Source: JACJWR01 sp963842975 (GTDB taxonomy: Bacteria; Actinomycetota; Actinomycetes; S36-B12; UBA10799). Taken from it: a DNA stretch of 64,000 bases. Under the pieces are notes generated by a model, which was not told the origin of the DNA, did not search any database, and saw only the letters and a program-made list of their open reading frames with translations. A program made the position numbers and the translations under genes. The stretch is taken from NCBI GenBank assembly GCA_963842975.1, contig CAWJIH010000011.1, positions 1 through 64,000 on the forward strand, read 5' to 3'. Below are positions 27,005-35,146 of the stretch, piece after piece; the stretch's first letter is position 1; each line of letters opens with the position of its first letter.

Positions 27005-29145
27005 TCGACGTCCTCTCCGGCGATTAGCCGCACCACAACCTGGTGGGCCTCGACGCTGTCCCCCACAGCAACCAAAACTTCATCAACCACCCCATCCGCG
27101 TCCGCGGTGATGCGGTGCTCCATCTTCATGGCCTCCAGCACCACGACCGGGTCGCCAGCAGCAACGGTGACTCCAGGCTCCACGAGTACCGCGGCGATGG
27201 TGCCCGGGACCGGAGCGCTCGGCCCGGCCCCGCCGGCCGCGGAGTCGGAGTCGGGGAAACGCGCCGGCACCTGCCAGACAGAGTGCTCACGTCGATCATC
27301 CACCCAAATCTCGAGCGCCGAATCGGGGTTGCCAGGGGTGCCCCCAGCCGCGGCGGGATAGATCGCCACTCGAGCATCGGTGCGCATGCCCTCGCCGTCG
27401 ACCACAATCACAACGGCACCGTCGTGGGACACCTCGACGCTGACACCCGCAAGCCATTCGACGGCATCGTCGGCCTGCATACCGCGGGTATCTGGCGAGC
27501 GGGCGAAACCCCAACTGAAGGCACCGACTGCAGCGGCGGTTGGCAACCCCGCCCGGTTCCGGCCGCGCCGACGATGCACAGCCAATCCGGCATCAGCGTC
27601 CGCAAGCGCAGCGGCATCGGAGCCGGCCAGCGTGATGCTCACACCACCAGGCCGCGGCACGTTGCGCCAGGCGGGGGCCGTCGCGTCACCTGCGGCTACG
27701 TCCGGTACCTGCTCACCACTGTGCTGCCACAGCGCCGCCGCGGCTGCGAGCGCGTGCGCCCGCAGCGTGCGCAGCTCAGGTCGCTGACTGCGCACCTCCG
27801 GGTGGTCGGTGAGGAAAGCCGTTGTGGTGACCTCCGATGCGAAGGCTTCGGACTCAACGATGGACACCAACATGTCGCGATTTGTCGTCACCCCGTGGAT
27901 GCGAGCAGTCCTGAGTCCGGCGCTGAGTCTGGCAGCGGCCACCCGGCGCGACTCCCCATGAGCAATGACTTTCGCGAGCATCGGGTCGTAGTAGGGCGAA
28001 ACGACCGAACCAGAAGTCACCCCGGTATCCACCCGAATTCGTGCGTCGTCGACATCGAAGACGCGGAGTTCGCCGGTACTGGGCAGATCGTCGTTGCGGG
28101 CATCCTCGGCGTAGAGCCGGACCTCGATTGCGTGCCCATTGGGCTCCGACGGCCAGTCGGTGAGCGCCCTTCCTTCGGCCACGTCCAACTGCCAGCCCAC
28201 AAGATCCACGCCGGTGATCTCTTCCGTGACCGGGTGCTCCACCTGCAGCCTGGTGTTCATCTCCAGGAAGTAGTAGTCGTGACCATCCACGAGGAACTCC
28301 ACGGTGCCGGCACCGAGGTAGTTGATCGCCTTGGCAGCGGCGACAGCAGCGGTGTGCAGGCCGTTGCGAACCACTGGGTCGAGGTTGGCGGCGGGCGCCT
28401 CTTCGACCACCTTCTGGTGTCGGCGTTGAATCGAGCATTCACGTTCGAACAGATGACCCACGTTTCCGTGCTGATCGCCGAACACCTGCACCTCGACGTG
28501 CCGAGCGGTGGGCAGAAATCGCTCCAGGAACACAGTCGGGTCGCCGAAGGCCGAGGCCGCTTCACGTCGGGCCGCCGCCACCGCCTCGGAGAGTTCCGAG
28601 GCGAGCGTGACCACCCGCATACCCTTGCCACCGCCGCCCGCGCTGGCCTTCACCATCAGCGGGTAGCCGACCGAATCTCCGGCCGCGACGAGATCCGCAT
28701 CGGCGACGTCCGCTGCCAGTTCGGCGCCCGGCACAAGGGGTACGCCGGCCGCGGCCACCAGTCGTTTGGCCGGCACCTTTTCGGCCATCGCTGCGATCGA
28801 CTCCGGCGCCGGACCCACCCAGATCAGTCCGGCGTCGAGTACCGCCTTGGCAAAGGCCGCGTTTTCGCTGAGGAATCCGTAGCCGGGGTGCACCGCGTCG
28901 GCGCCGGCCGCAGCAGCGGCCGCAAGCACCTTCGCGGTGTCGAGATAGGACTCGGTGCTGGTGTTGCCGCCAAGTGCGACGGCAAGGTCGGCCTCGGTGA
29001 CGAATGGGGCCTGGGCGTCCGGGTCGCTGTAGACCGCGATGCAGGTGATGCCGCGGGCCTGGGCGGTCTGCATGATCCGGCGTGCGATTTCACCCCGGTT
29101 GGCGATCAGGAGCCTGGTGATGGTTCGGGGGGAGGTCATGGTCAT
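27001..29145 (-). CDS. Acyl-CoA carboxylase alpha subunit (biotin carboxylase + biotin carrier)
   Basis: Carboxylates biotin using ATP and bicarbonate for the partner carboxyltransferase. The ATG at 29145 shares one base with the upstream stop (TGATG), giving tight coupling; the open frame upstream to 29205 is just read-through of the neighbour. About 714 aa. Biotin carboxylase: LIANRGEIARRIMQTA, HPGYGFLSENAAFA, KASAGGGGKGMRVV (ATP-grasp), EVQVFGDQHGNVGHLFERE, QVEHPVTEEITG. The C-terminal biotinyl domain has VLEAMKMEHR with the biotinylated Lys at about residue 674. Likely substrate class is a 3-methylcrotonyl- or geranyl-CoA-like acyl-CoA, judged from the neighbours. Confidence 0.93.
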   Translation of the reverse strand: MTMTSPRTITRLLIANRGEIARRIMQTAQARGITCIAVYSDPDAQAPFVTEADLAVALGGNTSTESYLDTAKVLAAAAAAGADAVHPGYGFLSENAAFAKAVLDAGLIWVGPAPESIAAMAEKVPAKRLVAAAGVPLVPGAELAADVADADLVAAGDSVGYPLMVKASAGGGGKGMRVVTLASELSEAVAAARREAASAFGDPTVFLERFLPTARHVEVQVFGDQHGNVGHLFERECSIQRRHQKVVEEAPAANLDPVVRNGLHTAAVAAAKAINYLGAGTVEFLVDGHDYYFLEMNTRLQVEHPVTEEITGVDLVGWQLDVAEGRALTDWPSEPNGHAIEVRLYAEDARNDDLPSTGELRVFDVDDARIRVDTGVTSGSVVSPYYDPMLAKVIAHGESRRVAAARLSAGLRTARIHGVTTNRDMLVSIVESEAFASEVTTTAFLTDHPEVRSQRPELRTLRAHALAAAAALWQHSGEQVPDVAAGDATAPAWRNVPRPGGVSITLAGSDAAALADADAGLAVHRRRGRNRAGLPTAAAVGAFSWGFARSPDTRGMQADDAVEWLAGVSVEVSHDGAVVIVVDGEGMRTDARVAIYPAAAGGTPGNPDSALEIWVDDRREHSVWQVPARFPDSDSAAGGAGPSAPVPGTIAAVLVEPGVTVAAGDPVVVLEAMKMEHRITADADGVVDEVLVAVGDSVEAHQVVVRLIAGEDVE

Positions 29146-30770
29146 CACATCCGGAAGACGCCGAAGCCGGCGGGGTCGGAGTTGGGAACGCCCGGGTCTG
29201 CGCACGCGGCGAGGGCCAGCGCCAGCACGGTGCGCGAGTCTGCGGGATCGATGATGCCGTCATCCCAGAGTCGACCGGTGGCGTACAGCGCGGTGGACTG
29301 GCTTTCAACCTGCTGTTCGAAGGCATCCCGCATGGGCGCGAAGGCCGCTTCGTCGAAGGCGTCACCAGCCTTCTGCCGAGCCACGATTGTGAGCACCCCC
29401 GCCAGCTGTTTGGCGCCCATCACCGCGATCCGGTGGTTGGGCCAGGTGAACACGAAGCGTGGATCGTATGCCCGACCCGACATGCCATAGTTTCCGGCGC
29501 CGTAGGAGGCGCCCATCATCAGCGTCAGGTGAGGCACGGTGGAATTCGACACCGCGTTGATCAGTTTTGCGCCATCTTTGATGATCCCGCCCTGTTCATA
29601 TTTGGTGCCCACCATGAAGCCGGTGATGTTCTGCAGGAACAGCAACGGGGTGCGGCTGCGGTTGCACAGTTGGATGAATTGCGATCCCTTCTGTGCTTCT
29701 TCGCTGAACAGAATGCCGTTGTTGGCGAGGATGCCCACCGGCCGCCCGGCCAGCGTTGCCCAGCCGGTCACCAGCGTGGTGCCGTACAGCGGCTTGAACT
29801 CTTCGAATCGACTGCCGTCGACAATGCGTGCGATCACCTCGCGCGCCTCGAAGGGGATTCGGACTTCCGCGCTGGCGATGCCGCGGAGCTCGGCCGGGTC
29901 GTAGCGGGGTGGATCGATTCGGTGGGCCGATGTGGTGTTCGCGTCGGCGGGCCAGTTCAGGTGAGCCACGATGTCACGGCCGATTCGGATCGCATCTGCC
30001 TCGTCATCGGCGAGGTAGTCGGCCAGCCCGGATGTGCGCGCGTGCATCTCGGCCCCGCCGAGGGTCTCTTCGTCGGCGTCTTCGTCGATCGCCATCTTCA
30101 CCAACGGCGGACCGCCGAGGAAGACTTTGGCCGCCTCCCGCTGCATCACCACGTAGTCGCTCATACCGGGCACGTAGGCGCCGCCGGCAGTACTTGAGCC
30201 GAATACCAGCGTGATGGTGGGGATTCCGGCGGCGCTGAGTTGGGTGAGGTTGCGAAAACTGGCACCCCCGGGAACGAAGATCTCGGCCTGTTTGGGCAGG
30301 TCGGCACCACCGGATTCGGTGAGGTTGATCAGCGGCAGGCGATTGTGCCGAGCGATGTCCATGGCCCGCAGGCCCTTCATCACCGAGGACGGTCCCTGTG
30401 CGCCGCCCTTCACGGTGGGGTCGTTTGCCACGATCATGCACCGCACACCACTTACGGTGCCGATGCCCGTGACCATTCCGGCCCCAAGCGGATCATCGGT
30501 CCCCCATCCCGCTAGCGGACTCAACTCGAGGAAGGGGCTCCCGCGGTCGAGCAGCAAGTCGATCCGTTCCCGGGGCAGCAACTTGCCCCGCGCCCGGAGC
30601 CGGGAGACGGACTTGGCGTTCTTGGCGGCGTCCGCCGAGCCACCCCCGCCCACAACCTGGGAGAGTAAATCGTCGATTTCTGCCAGAGCCGCAAGCATCG
30701 CTTCCTCGTTGGCTGCGAATACGGCATCACGAGGATCGATAGCCGTGCGAATCGGGCGCCCAACACTCAT
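29145..30770 (-). CDS. Acyl-CoA carboxylase beta subunit (carboxyltransferase)
   Basis: Transfers the carboxyl group from carboxybiotin to an acyl-CoA. 541 aa from the ATG at 30770. Carboxyltransferase halves are both present: N-terminal LPRERIDLLLDRGS, LINLTESGGADLP and STAGGAYVPGMSDY; C-terminal GILANNGILFSEEAQKG, QNITGFMVGTKYE and MMGASYGAGNYGM. This pattern is most like 3-methylcrotonyl/geranyl-CoA carboxylase beta subunits. It is the first gene of the operon 30770-22329. There is no Shine-Dalgarno; a -10 box TAACGT six bases upstream suggests a leaderless mRNA, and tandem palindromes overlap the promoter. Confidence 0.92.
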   Translation of the reverse strand: MSVGRPIRTAIDPRDAVFAANEEAMLAALAEIDDLLSQVVGGGGSADAAKNAKSVSRLRARGKLLPRERIDLLLDRGSPFLELSPLAGWGTDDPLGAGMVTGIGTVSGVRCMIVANDPTVKGGAQGPSSVMKGLRAMDIARHNRLPLINLTESGGADLPKQAEIFVPGGASFRNLTQLSAAGIPTITLVFGSSTAGGAYVPGMSDYVVMQREAAKVFLGGPPLVKMAIDEDADEETLGGAEMHARTSGLADYLADDEADAIRIGRDIVAHLNWPADANTTSAHRIDPPRYDPAELRGIASAEVRIPFEAREVIARIVDGSRFEEFKPLYGTTLVTGWATLAGRPVGILANNGILFSEEAQKGSQFIQLCNRSRTPLLFLQNITGFMVGTKYEQGGIIKDGAKLINAVSNSTVPHLTLMMGASYGAGNYGMSGRAYDPRFVFTWPNHRIAVMGAKQLAGVLTIVARQKAGDAFDEAAFAPMRDAFEQQVESQSTALYATGRLWDDGIIDPADSRTVLALALAACADPGVPNSDPAGFGVFRM

Positions 30771-30772
30771 GA

Positions 30773-30807
30773 GTTGACGTTAGTGTCAACTTGACGACTG
30801 CGTCAAG
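30773..30807. promoter_or_regulatory. Tandem TetR-type operators over a leaderless promoter
   Basis: Two 18-bp palindromes abut and share one base: GTTGAC-N6-GTCAAC at 30773-30790 and CTTGACG-N4-CGTCAAG at 30790-30807. Both contain the core TTGACG-N5-GTCAA. On the minus strand the promoter reads TTGACG (-35, 30801-30806), an 18-bp spacer, and TAACGT (-10, 30777-30782), six bases from the ATG at 30770. The palindromes cover both boxes, as expected for repression by the TetR protein encoded in the operon. Binding is inferred. Confidence 0.65.
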
Positions 30808-30869
30808 TCTTTCCCAACGGCACGCCGGAACACCTGACCGGAACAGCCTCGTTCACAACCCCGGCGGGC

Positions 30870-30875
30870 TAGTGT
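30870..30875 (+). promoter_or_regulatory. -10 box of a probable leaderless promoter (K+ channel)
   Basis: TAGTGT ends six bases before the GTG at 30882; no Shine-Dalgarno sequence. This promoter diverges from the carboxylase promoter about 100 bp away. Confidence 0.5.
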
Positions 30876-30881
30876 GAACGC

Positions 30882-31958
30882 GTGTCGCAACTTGACAACG
30901 AGGACGACGGCTACGCCGGGACCCTGCACCAGCCCGAACGACGGCTCTCGCCGGGAGCTCAGGTCGCACTACGCGCCCTGGTCGCGGCGGCGTGCTTGGC
31001 CACCGCCACCATCGTCACGTACGTGGGACGATCCGGCTACAGCGACTCAAGTGGCCAACCCATCACCTGGTTGAGCGCCCTTTACTACGCAACGGTGTCA
31101 CTCTCAACCACCGGCTACGGCGACATTGCGCCGGTGACACCCGAGGCTCGGCTGCTCAACGTCGTCGTCATCACGCCGCTACGGGTGCTGTTCCTGATCG
31201 TCCTGGTCGGCACCACCATCGAAGTCCTCACCCGGCGCACCCGGGAGTTGTACTCGGAGAAGAAATGGAGGCAACGGGTGGACCATCACACCGTCATCAT
31301 CGGTTTTGGCGTCAAGGGCCGGTCCGCGGTCGCAATGCTGCTGCAATCCGGTGAACGACCGAAACAGATAGTGGTGGTGACCACCGATCCATTGGCGGTC
31401 CAGGATGCCACCCGGATGGGGGTCATGGCGGTGCTCGGCGACGCCCGACGCGACGACATCCTCCGACAGGCCGAGATCAGCAAGGCCGACAACGTGATCG
31501 TCGCGGCCGATGAAGACGACACCACGGTGCTGATCACCCTGAGCGTCAAGCGGTTGAATCCCCGGGCGAACGTGGTCGCTGCTGCCCGGGAGTCTGTCAA
31601 CTCCGACCTCATCCGCTCCTCCGGGGCCACCAACGTCATCCCCACTGCGGAAGCCTCCGGGCAACTGCTCGGGCTTGCCACCATCGCACCCGAAGCGGGT
31701 GTGTTCATGGAAGACCTGCTCGACCCAGCCAAAGGTTTGGAGGTGGCCCAACGCAAGGCCACCCGGGACGAGATTGGCTTGGCACCGGCAGCGCTGCGGG
31801 AACGAGGGCAGATCGCCCTGGCGGTGATTCGGGACGGGCAGATGTTCCGATTCGACGAGCCAGGAATCAAAGTCCTGCAACGCGACGATCAGCTGATCGT
31901 CATCGCGCCCTCTCGCTACGGCAAGGACCACCGGGGATCCGAGCGCCACAGTCGCTGA
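30882..31958 (+). CDS. Two-helix potassium channel with RCK (TrkA-N/TrkA-C) domain
   Basis: Ligand-gated K+ channel subunit. 358 aa, GTG start. Two membrane helices flank a pore loop: helix 1 at ~28-48, selectivity filter TTGYGD at 76-81, helix 2 at ~92-112. The cytoplasmic part holds an RCK N-domain with a nucleotide-binding fold (VIIGFGVKGRSAVAMLL, GDARRDDILRQAEI) at ~135-260 and an RCK C-domain at ~265-350 (LQRDDQLIVIAPS). Architecture matches MthK/Kch-type channels. It is divergent from the acyl-CoA operon and probably unrelated to it. Confidence 0.93.
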   Translation: MSQLDNEDDGYAGTLHQPERRLSPGAQVALRALVAAACLATATIVTYVGRSGYSDSSGQPITWLSALYYATVSLSTTGYGDIAPVTPEARLLNVVVITPLRVLFLIVLVGTTIEVLTRRTRELYSEKKWRQRVDHHTVIIGFGVKGRSAVAMLLQSGERPKQIVVVTTDPLAVQDATRMGVMAVLGDARRDDILRQAEISKADNVIVAADEDDTTVLITLSVKRLNPRANVVAAARESVNSDLIRSSGATNVIPTAEASGQLLGLATIAPEAGVFMEDLLDPAKGLEVAQRKATRDEIGLAPAALRERGQIALAVIRDGQMFRFDEPGIKVLQRDDQLIVIAPSRYGKDHRGSERHSR

Positions 31959-32075
31959 ACGGCGACCCGTGCGTCGGTTGGCTCGGCAACCGACGCGGTT
32001 CATCACCATCGATCGTCTTCGCGGGTCTGCGTCCACCGGCGAAAGATGACTCGGCGCTCGTACCGCTGCAACTGG

Positions 32076-32081
32076 CAGGAT
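32076..32081 (+). promoter_or_regulatory. -10 box of a probable leaderless promoter (bpa)
   Basis: CAGGAT ends six bases before the ATG at 32088. The match to TAnnnT is imperfect in the first base; the spacing matches the other leaderless promoters here. Confidence 0.4.
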
Positions 32082-32087
32082 GGTGCC

Positions 32088-32675
32088 ATGGATCAACCCA
32101 ACGAACCGGCCGGAGACGCAGGCAGCGGTGGACCCTTGAACGTCGTCATCGGCCCCGATGGGACTCCGGTGCTACCCATGCCTCTGCCTGACCACGAGGC
32201 TGGCGGCACGTCCGAGGCGGAGGGCGACGGCCTCGGTGACGGTGAGGGTCAGTCCGACAATGAACTTGCCCGACTCGTGGAGCAGCCTGCGAAGGTGATG
32301 CGCATCGGTTCAATGATCAAGCAACTCCTCGAAGAGGTCCGCAGCGCACCGCTGGACGAAGCCTCGCGCCGTCGGCTGCGGGAAATCCACTCCCGGTCGA
32401 TCACCGAACTGGAGCAGGGACTGGCTGCGGAACTCGTGGAGGAACTCGACCGACTGGCGCTCCCGTTCGACGCCGACAGCGCACCAACGGAGGCGGAGCT
32501 GCGCATCGCTCAGGCGCAACTCGTCGGCTGGCTGGAGGGTCTGTTCCATGGCATTCAGACCGCACTATTTGCCCAACAGATGGCTGCTCGAGCCCAACTT
32601 GAACAGATGCGGCGCCAGGCGATCACCGGCCCGGCTGGGGCCGAGGGCACGCCTGGGCACGGCCAATATCTGTGA
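32088..32675 (+). CDS. bpa: Bacterial proteasome activator Bpa (DUF2587)
   Basis: ATP-independent ring-shaped activator that opens the 20S proteasome gate and feeds it unfolded proteins. The ATG at 32088 is chosen over the upstream in-frame 32046 because family members start near the conserved VVIGPDGTPVLP motif. About 195 aa. Conserved helices follow: LARLVEQPAKVMRIGSMI, LLEEVRSAPLDEASRRRL and GWLEGLFHGIQTALFAQQM. The protein ends in GQYL, the known proteasome-docking C-terminus. It implies this organism has a 20S proteasome (genes not in the window). The gene directly precedes serS. Confidence 0.93.
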   Translation: MDQPNEPAGDAGSGGPLNVVIGPDGTPVLPMPLPDHEAGGTSEAEGDGLGDGEGQSDNELARLVEQPAKVMRIGSMIKQLLEEVRSAPLDEASRRRLREIHSRSITELEQGLAAELVEELDRLALPFDADSAPTEAELRIAQAQLVGWLEGLFHGIQTALFAQQMAARAQLEQMRRQAITGPAGAEGTPGHGQYL

Positions 32676-32715
32676 CCGATGCTCGCCGTTCTCCTCAACT
32701 TCGCGTGCCAGGCAA

Positions 32716-32721
32716 TAGCCT
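32716..32721 (+). promoter_or_regulatory. -10 box of a probable leaderless promoter (serS)
   Basis: TAGCCT ends six bases before the GTG start of serS at 32728. Confidence 0.5.
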
Positions 32722-32727
32722 AATCCC

Positions 32728-34041
32728 GTGATCGACCTCAAGGCCCTGCGTGCCGACCCCGACAGTTACCGACACAGTCAACGTGCGCGCGGTGAAGATC
32801 CGGGCATCGTTGACGCCCTGCTGGCCGCGGACACCGCGCATCGGGAGAACCTTGCGACCTTCGAGCGGCTACGGGCGCGACAGAAGTCGTTGGGCAAGCA
32901 GGTGGGCCAGCTGCAGCGTGCGGCGCGGGCCGACAGCGCCGGTGATTCCGAACGCTCGGAACTGGCCGCTGTGATGGCCGAATCCGCGGAGCTTTCGGGC
33001 GAGGTCAAAGCCGCCGACCAGCGTGCGCGGGAGGCAGGCGTTGAGGTGGCTTCCTTGGCCGCGAGCTTGAGCAACCTCGTCTCCGGCACCTCGCCGGTGG
33101 GCGGCGAGGATGACTTCCGCGTGGTCACCGAGGTTGGCCAGCCGCGCGATTTCGCAGCGGAGGGTTTTGAGCCGCGCGATCATGTCGAACTGGGTTCGCT
33201 GCTCGGCGCGATCGATGTGGAGCGAGCCGCCAAAGTGTCTGGCAGCCGATTCTTCTACCTCACCGGGCCGGGAGCACTACTTGAACTCGCGCTGCTGAAT
33301 CTGGCGATCTCGATGGCGACCGCCAACGGATTCACCCCCGTGATCCCACCTGCGCTGGTGAAACCGGCAGCAATGGAGGGAACCGGATTCCTCGGCCAGG
33401 CTGCGGAGAACGTCTACCGGCTGGAAGCCGACGACATGTATCTCGTTGGAACCGCGGAGGTTCCGCTGGCGGCCCTCCATTCCGAGGAAATCATCGATCC
33501 GGCTGCGCTGCCGCTGCGATACGTCGGCTTCTCACCCTGCTTTCGGCGAGAGGCCGGTTCACACGGCCGCGATACTCGGGGAATCATCCGGGTTCACCAA
33601 TTCGACAAAGTCGAGATGTTCTCCTACGTCAACAGCTCCGATTCGTCGGCCGAACACGACTCGCTGCTGGGTTGGGAGCGGGAATTCGTCGATGCCCTGG
33701 AAATCCCCTACCGGGTGATTGACGTGGCCACCGGCGACTTGGGCGCCTCAGCTGCCCGCAAGTTCGATATCGAAGCCTGGATCCCCACCCAGGGCAGGTA
33801 CCGCGAAATCACCTCAACCTCGGACTGCACCGAGTTCCAGGCCCGCCGGCTAGGGATCAGAACCCGCGACGACCACGGCCGGCCGGTGCCGGTGGCCACC
33901 CTCAACGGCACCCTGTGCGCTATGCCTCGGGTGATTGTGGCGATCCTGGAGAATCATCAACAGCCGGATGGCTCCGTGCGTATTCCCGCGGCGCTCCAGC
34001 CATACCTGGGAGTGGAACACTTCACCCCTCGCGTTGGTTAG
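32728..34041 (+). CDS. serS: Seryl-tRNA synthetase
   Basis: Charges tRNA-Ser (two such tRNAs are in this window). 437 aa, GTG start. The N-terminal coiled-coil tRNA-binding arm is at ~1-105 (MIDLKALRADPDSYRHSQ at the start). The class II core holds LVGTAEVPLAALHSEE, motif 2 PCFRREAGSHGRDTRG with QFDKVEMF, SCTEFQARR-like tRNA/serine segment (TSDCTEFQARRLG), and motif 3 near LNGTLCAMPRVI. The HAD phosphatase follows after six bases. serS next to pheA is a common actinobacterial arrangement. Confidence 0.97.
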   Translation: MIDLKALRADPDSYRHSQRARGEDPGIVDALLAADTAHRENLATFERLRARQKSLGKQVGQLQRAARADSAGDSERSELAAVMAESAELSGEVKAADQRAREAGVEVASLAASLSNLVSGTSPVGGEDDFRVVTEVGQPRDFAAEGFEPRDHVELGSLLGAIDVERAAKVSGSRFFYLTGPGALLELALLNLAISMATANGFTPVIPPALVKPAAMEGTGFLGQAAENVYRLEADDMYLVGTAEVPLAALHSEEIIDPAALPLRYVGFSPCFRREAGSHGRDTRGIIRVHQFDKVEMFSYVNSSDSSAEHDSLLGWEREFVDALEIPYRVIDVATGDLGASAARKFDIEAWIPTQGRYREITSTSDCTEFQARRLGIRTRDDHGRPVPVATLNGTLCAMPRVIVAILENHQQPDGSVRIPAALQPYLGVEHFTPRVG

Positions 34042-34047
34042 GCCGTC

Positions 34048-34857
34048 ATGCCTTCCGAAAGTCCACGTGCCCTGCTCGCCACCGACCTCGACGGCACGCT
34101 GCTGCGGGACGACGGCTACATATCCGAACGCACGCGTGAGGCATTGGCGGCGGCCCGTGATTCCGGCGTTGAAGTGGTCTTCGTGACCGGCAGACCACTG
34201 ACCATGTTGGCGGAAATCCTGGACGACACCGGACATGCCGGGACTGTGATAGGCGCAAACGGCGCGGTGCTGCTAGACGCCGCCACGCGGGTGCCCCAAC
34301 GGGTCTCGGCTTTCGCTCGCGACGAGGTGGCGTCGGTCTGGGCAAGCCTGGCGGACACGTTTCCGCAAGGTGAGTACTTGTCGATGATGTGGCACCCAGA
34401 TGGCACTGCAGACCGGTTCGACGGCCGCGGTCGGGACTATCTGGACCAGATCGCGGAACGACTTGAGTCCGGATGGCAGTTCTACAAGCTCCTCGTCGTG
34501 GCTTCCGCGGATCACACGATCGAATCTGCGGTGGCAGAGACCGGAGCGGTCATCGGGGACATCACCGAAGTGACCCACTCTTCACATGGATTTCCGTTGG
34601 TGGAGATCAGCCCAAAGGGCGTCACCAAAGGGGCTGCGCTGACGGAATTTGTCGACGCGCGGGGTCTTTCTTTGGACGCCGTCCACGCCATCGGAGACAT
34701 GCCGAATGACCACTCCATGTTGGCCGTGGCAGGCACGGCCTACGCTCCGGCCAATGCCCATCCGCAGGTCCGCGCTGCAGTCGATGTGGTGCTCGGCAGC
34801 AACGAATCCGACGGCGTGGCTCAACTCCTTGAGGAGCTGCTGGCCCGCCACGGCTGA
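34048..34857 (+). CDS. Cof-type HAD-superfamily phosphatase (HAD-IIB)
   Basis: Probable sugar-phosphate or nucleotide phosphatase. 269 aa. HAD motif I is LLATDLDGTLL (nucleophile Asp and general acid Asp), motif II is FVTGRP, motif III Lys is in ISPKGVTKGAAL, and motif IV is IGDMPNDHSML. The insert between motifs II and III is the C2B cap expected of the Cof family. It begins six bases after serS, so it is likely co-transcribed with it. Exact substrate not predictable. Confidence 0.9.
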   Translation: MPSESPRALLATDLDGTLLRDDGYISERTREALAAARDSGVEVVFVTGRPLTMLAEILDDTGHAGTVIGANGAVLLDAATRVPQRVSAFARDEVASVWASLADTFPQGEYLSMMWHPDGTADRFDGRGRDYLDQIAERLESGWQFYKLLVVASADHTIESAVAETGAVIGDITEVTHSSHGFPLVEISPKGVTKGAALTEFVDARGLSLDAVHAIGDMPNDHSMLAVAGTAYAPANAHPQVRAAVDVVLGSNESDGVAQLLEELLARHG

Positions 34858-34924
34858 GACCCTCGTGAGGCTGACGCTATCGAAGCCAGCGGCGGAACCA
34901 CATTTACGGAAATCTGATTCTTGT

Positions 34925-34940
34925 TGTGACTTGGATCACT
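34925..34940. promoter_or_regulatory. CRP/GlxR-like site upstream of the NlpC/P60 gene
   Basis: TGTGA-CTTGGA-TCACT matches the TGTGA-N6-TCACA consensus at nine of ten fixed bases. It lies 207 bp before the ATG at 35147. Crp/GlxR control of cell-wall hydrolases is known in mycobacteria and corynebacteria. Between the site and the gene there is a G/C-rich leader with a hairpin (CCCGACGG...CCGTCGGG, about 35087-35110). Confidence 0.4.
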
Positions 34941-35146
34941 TTCAGGCTGGTTTTGGCTTCATTTATCGCTGCTACGTTCCACCTGTCGCTCACCACGCCG
35001 ACCCGGTTGCCAGGCCGAAACGTCGCAAGCGACCTGCCGAATCGCACCAGTGACCCGCCCCCGATGGGTGGAGCCACCTGAGGCGTACCGCCCGACGGAC
35101 GAAAAGCCGTCGGGGCAGGGAGGCAGCCTGAGGAGGAAAACTGACA

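Noticed and set aside
27043..29490. An 815-codon open frame on the + strand opposite the biotin carboxylase
   Set aside because: It is a shadow of the real minus-strand gene, as expected in high-GC DNA; its product has no family motifs and lacks signal or domain structure.
34940..35146. Riboswitch (ydaO, cobalamin or cyclic-di-GMP) before the NlpC/P60 gene
   Set aside because: Hairpins are present but none of the conserved core sequences of these classes could be found.
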